From an uncultured bacterium (GTDB lineage: Bacteria > Verrucomicrobiota > Verrucomicrobiia > Verrucomicrobiales > V1-33): a stretch of DNA of 33,756 nucleotides. This document shows positions 33,201 to 33,756 of the stretch, piece by piece (positions within the stretch are counted from its first letter, which is position 1; every line of letters starts with the position of its first letter). Made by a program: the position numbers and the translations under genes. The stretch spans positions 1 through 33,756 of the forward strand of contig CAIZWU010000111.1 of NCBI GenBank assembly GCA_903936775.1. The letters run 5' to 3'. Below the pieces are notes generated by a model that saw nothing but the letters and a program-made list of their open reading frames with translations, had not been told where the DNA came from and did not search any database.

Positions 33201-33667
33201 AAGGCGCCCGCTCCGACTTGGTATTGCAGGAGCCCTTCCGCGGGCCCGGTATTGGACCGGCGGTAGTCCAAACGGTCAATCTGGGTGAAAGAAACCCGGT
33301 AACCCGCGCCGGGAGCCGCTCCGAAGGTGAAGAATTTTTCCCCGCTGATGGCGCTGGCGGCATCAACCGAAGTCCAGTCGGTTCCCCCCCAGGCGCGGGC
33401 TGCAGCCCCGCTGGCCGGGACGTTTACCAAGCTCCCCTTGGTCAGTGGGGTGGGGGTGGTATTGGGAGCCGCACTGGAAGCAGCCAAGGGTGTTTCCCCA
33501 TAGTTGACCGCGCCGCTGACGTCCCATGCGGCCAAGGGGACTTCCTGGGCCTGGGATTTCAGGGGGAGCAGGGAAAGGACCGCGACGGTAAATAATCCAT
33601 ACCATGATTTTGCCGGGTGCCGAGAGAGCCCCGGGGCGAAACGGGAAAAAGTTAGGATATTGGACAT
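30299..33667 (-). CDS. Large secreted multidomain protein (IPT/TIG, Calx-beta-like, lamin-tail-like, OB-fold)
   Basis: 1122 residues. A long n-region and hydrophobic core (WYGLFTVAVLSLLPLKSQAQ, 22-41) form a signal peptide. In order: an N-terminal beta domain (about 45-228); an IPT/TIG domain (about 237-314, PPAIISFSPDNGGAGTVVTI); a Calx-beta-like domain (about 318-420); a lamin-tail-like region (about 428-600, VINKFLNITPDLVELLVVGN); further beta segments; an OB-fold, DUF5689-like domain (about 808-880, ISGVVTEENFNNSQLSAFIQDG); a calcium loop DDDADGDGQSNFLEYALGT (1016-1034); and a C-terminal domain with MEGSTDLTDWAP and YYFRLKV. The last two resemble C-terminal modules common on Verrucomicrobia exported proteins. 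Lamin-tail and OB domains often accompany secreted nucleases, but no nuclease domain is visible. A role in adhesion or substrate binding is inference. Confidence 0.8.
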   Translation of the reverse strand: MSNILTFSRFAPGLSRHPAKSWYGLFTVAVLSLLPLKSQAQEVPLAAWDVSGAVNYGETPLAASSAAPNTTPTPLTKGSLVNVPASGAAARAWGGTDWTSVDAASAISGEKFFTFGAAPGAGYRVSFTQIDRLDYRRSNTGPAEGLLQYQVGAGAFNDVGPLSFSSSASGGESLGPILLSSISELQNVAGETPVTFRIVPFGASSTGGTFYIYDRANTTAPDLSLKGLVSPTGGTPPAIISFSPDNGGAGTVVTIDGTSFTATPTVSFNGIPAPGATVNAGRTQITVTVPAGATTGLIVVSTSGGATASPSAFTLPPLPVLALSTDPTFFPENATLDAIVTRPAEGPALSSPLTVNLSSSNSGKAVVPATVVIPANELFATFTISGVPDNVFTPAVTVTITASSLGYDSGTTDVSVTNIDPAPPAGAPIVVINKFLNITPDLVELLVVGNGTPGTTVDLRGMILKDFSSSMANDGGGKRVFSPTAPVTTPGAPADSNLFEAVPVGTLIVVTNSAVTTDTDTSDFLIRVGLADKACFTGTTGTFDLSAAEMVMLKAAGSAEAGQEGAIHTLAAGPNAPASYVRFDSVISAKLFATGTNSAIAQNATSTISDFNGVGAISSGTLSVVDFGKANNPSNNGYIRSLRGITSLSGVGAASIENKTPGSPFIDKNIFGRGLSAQKASITVFSDVSPGTLTRLSIVVPSALGIPTAPNLTVTGAGAGTPVVSITGQTISITGTAATTVNPVVITLSGLSTPSPAGPSADGRYPFIVSTAGPSGTLAPLATTPAAVVIIPVESLRDVDPVTGIPGELNTLVAISGVVTEENFNNSQLSAFIQDGNSGINIFSFNLALATLTRGNRYVVTGTIVQFAGLTEISPAVASDLIDLGPDTAPLPLVVTADQMADPVFAESIEGRLIRMEGLSYVSGNWADPSGTNINDVTLSDAVGSTMTVRIAQATDANSPPVSYPATITGILSQAALPLNPFSGYVLMPRDAADVVANPAGYGFWAAAYPEIGGPDDDADGDGQSNFLEYALGTIPNDSGSVQSPGVTLIQGEPGLMITKGTAAAADPMVKYRMEGSTDLTDWAPTPDLELAEDATTYSARYLGTSPRYYFRLKVGPPSVIP

Positions 33668-33756
33668 GGGTGGGGTATTTCTAGGGGATGACCCCGTTTT
33701 CGGGCATCAGGTCAATTCAGGGATCCGGCAAAATGACGGGAAAGGGAAACAAAGCA

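Noticed and set aside
1..33756. CRISPR arrays, tRNA or rRNA genes, integrases
   Set aside because: No regularly spaced repeats, no cloverleaf with TTCGA-type arms and no integrase or rRNA sequence were seen by eye on either strand.

Overview
The window is a GC-rich (roughly 60%) piece of a bacterial chromosome. It carries about 24 mostly complete protein genes on both strands, with no rRNA, tRNA, CRISPR array, prophage or intact transposon that I can recognise. The best guess at lineage is Verrucomicrobiota, which is inference. It rests on: an RpoC with an insert in the trigger loop like that of E. coli; an EboE-type TIM-barrel protein; a DUF1080 sugar hydrolase; a very large secreted protein ending in a D-x-D-x-DGDG calcium loop and a 'STDLTDW'-type C-terminal domain; several secreted proteins of unknown family; a REP/RAYT-type palindrome; and start codons that mostly lack Shine-Dalgarno sequences.

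Layout. 1-2192: 3' part of rpoC and its terminator. 2232-2804: YkgJ-type cysteine-cluster protein. 4611-2813 (minus): lipoprotein gene translationally coupled to moeA. 4732-7385: leuC, a strong terminator hairpin, then eboE. 7409-7907: a 22-bp-stem palindrome beside the 3' remnant of a REP-associated transposase, then an orphan PemK-type toxin gene (minus). 8330-9600: mazG overlapping a dCMP-deaminase-like gene, a nucleotide-pool pair. 9732-10787: secreted protein of unknown function. 11993-10845 (minus): CysJ-like flavoprotein reductase, divergent from an AraC regulator (12215-13051). 13168-14727: membrane-anchored AsmA-like protein. 15819-14803 and 16684-16055 (minus): a UbiA-like membrane protein and a DUF1080 hydrolase. 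16861-19563: SNF2-family helicase. 19850-19575 (minus): Pmp3/YqaE small membrane protein. 20829-19936 (minus): secreted unknown. 21007-23239: CslA-like family 2 glycosyltransferase followed directly by an L,D-transpeptidase lipoprotein. 23261-23644: rpsT with its own promoter and terminator. 23645-24136: no intact gene. 25964-24207 (minus): choice-of-anchor I protein with a Pho-box-like site upstream. Then, all on the minus strand: bioF, a TPR gene coupled to a D,D-carboxypeptidase gene, a GH16 glycoside hydrolase and the 1122-residue secreted multidomain protein.

How the genes fit together. Most of the window is ordinary housekeeping (transcription, S20, leucine, biotin, molybdopterin, dNTP sanitation) mixed with envelope and secretion functions: two peptidoglycan enzymes, a processive glycosyltransferase, lipoproteins, polysaccharide hydrolases and a large exported protein. 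I do not see a convincing new multi-gene defence or metabolic system. The items most worth a second look are the RAYT remnant with its palindrome, the hairpin-rich leader of the glycosyltransferase-transpeptidase pair, the Pho-box-like repeat, the orphan toxin divergent from mazG, and the C-rich, SD-less start regions.
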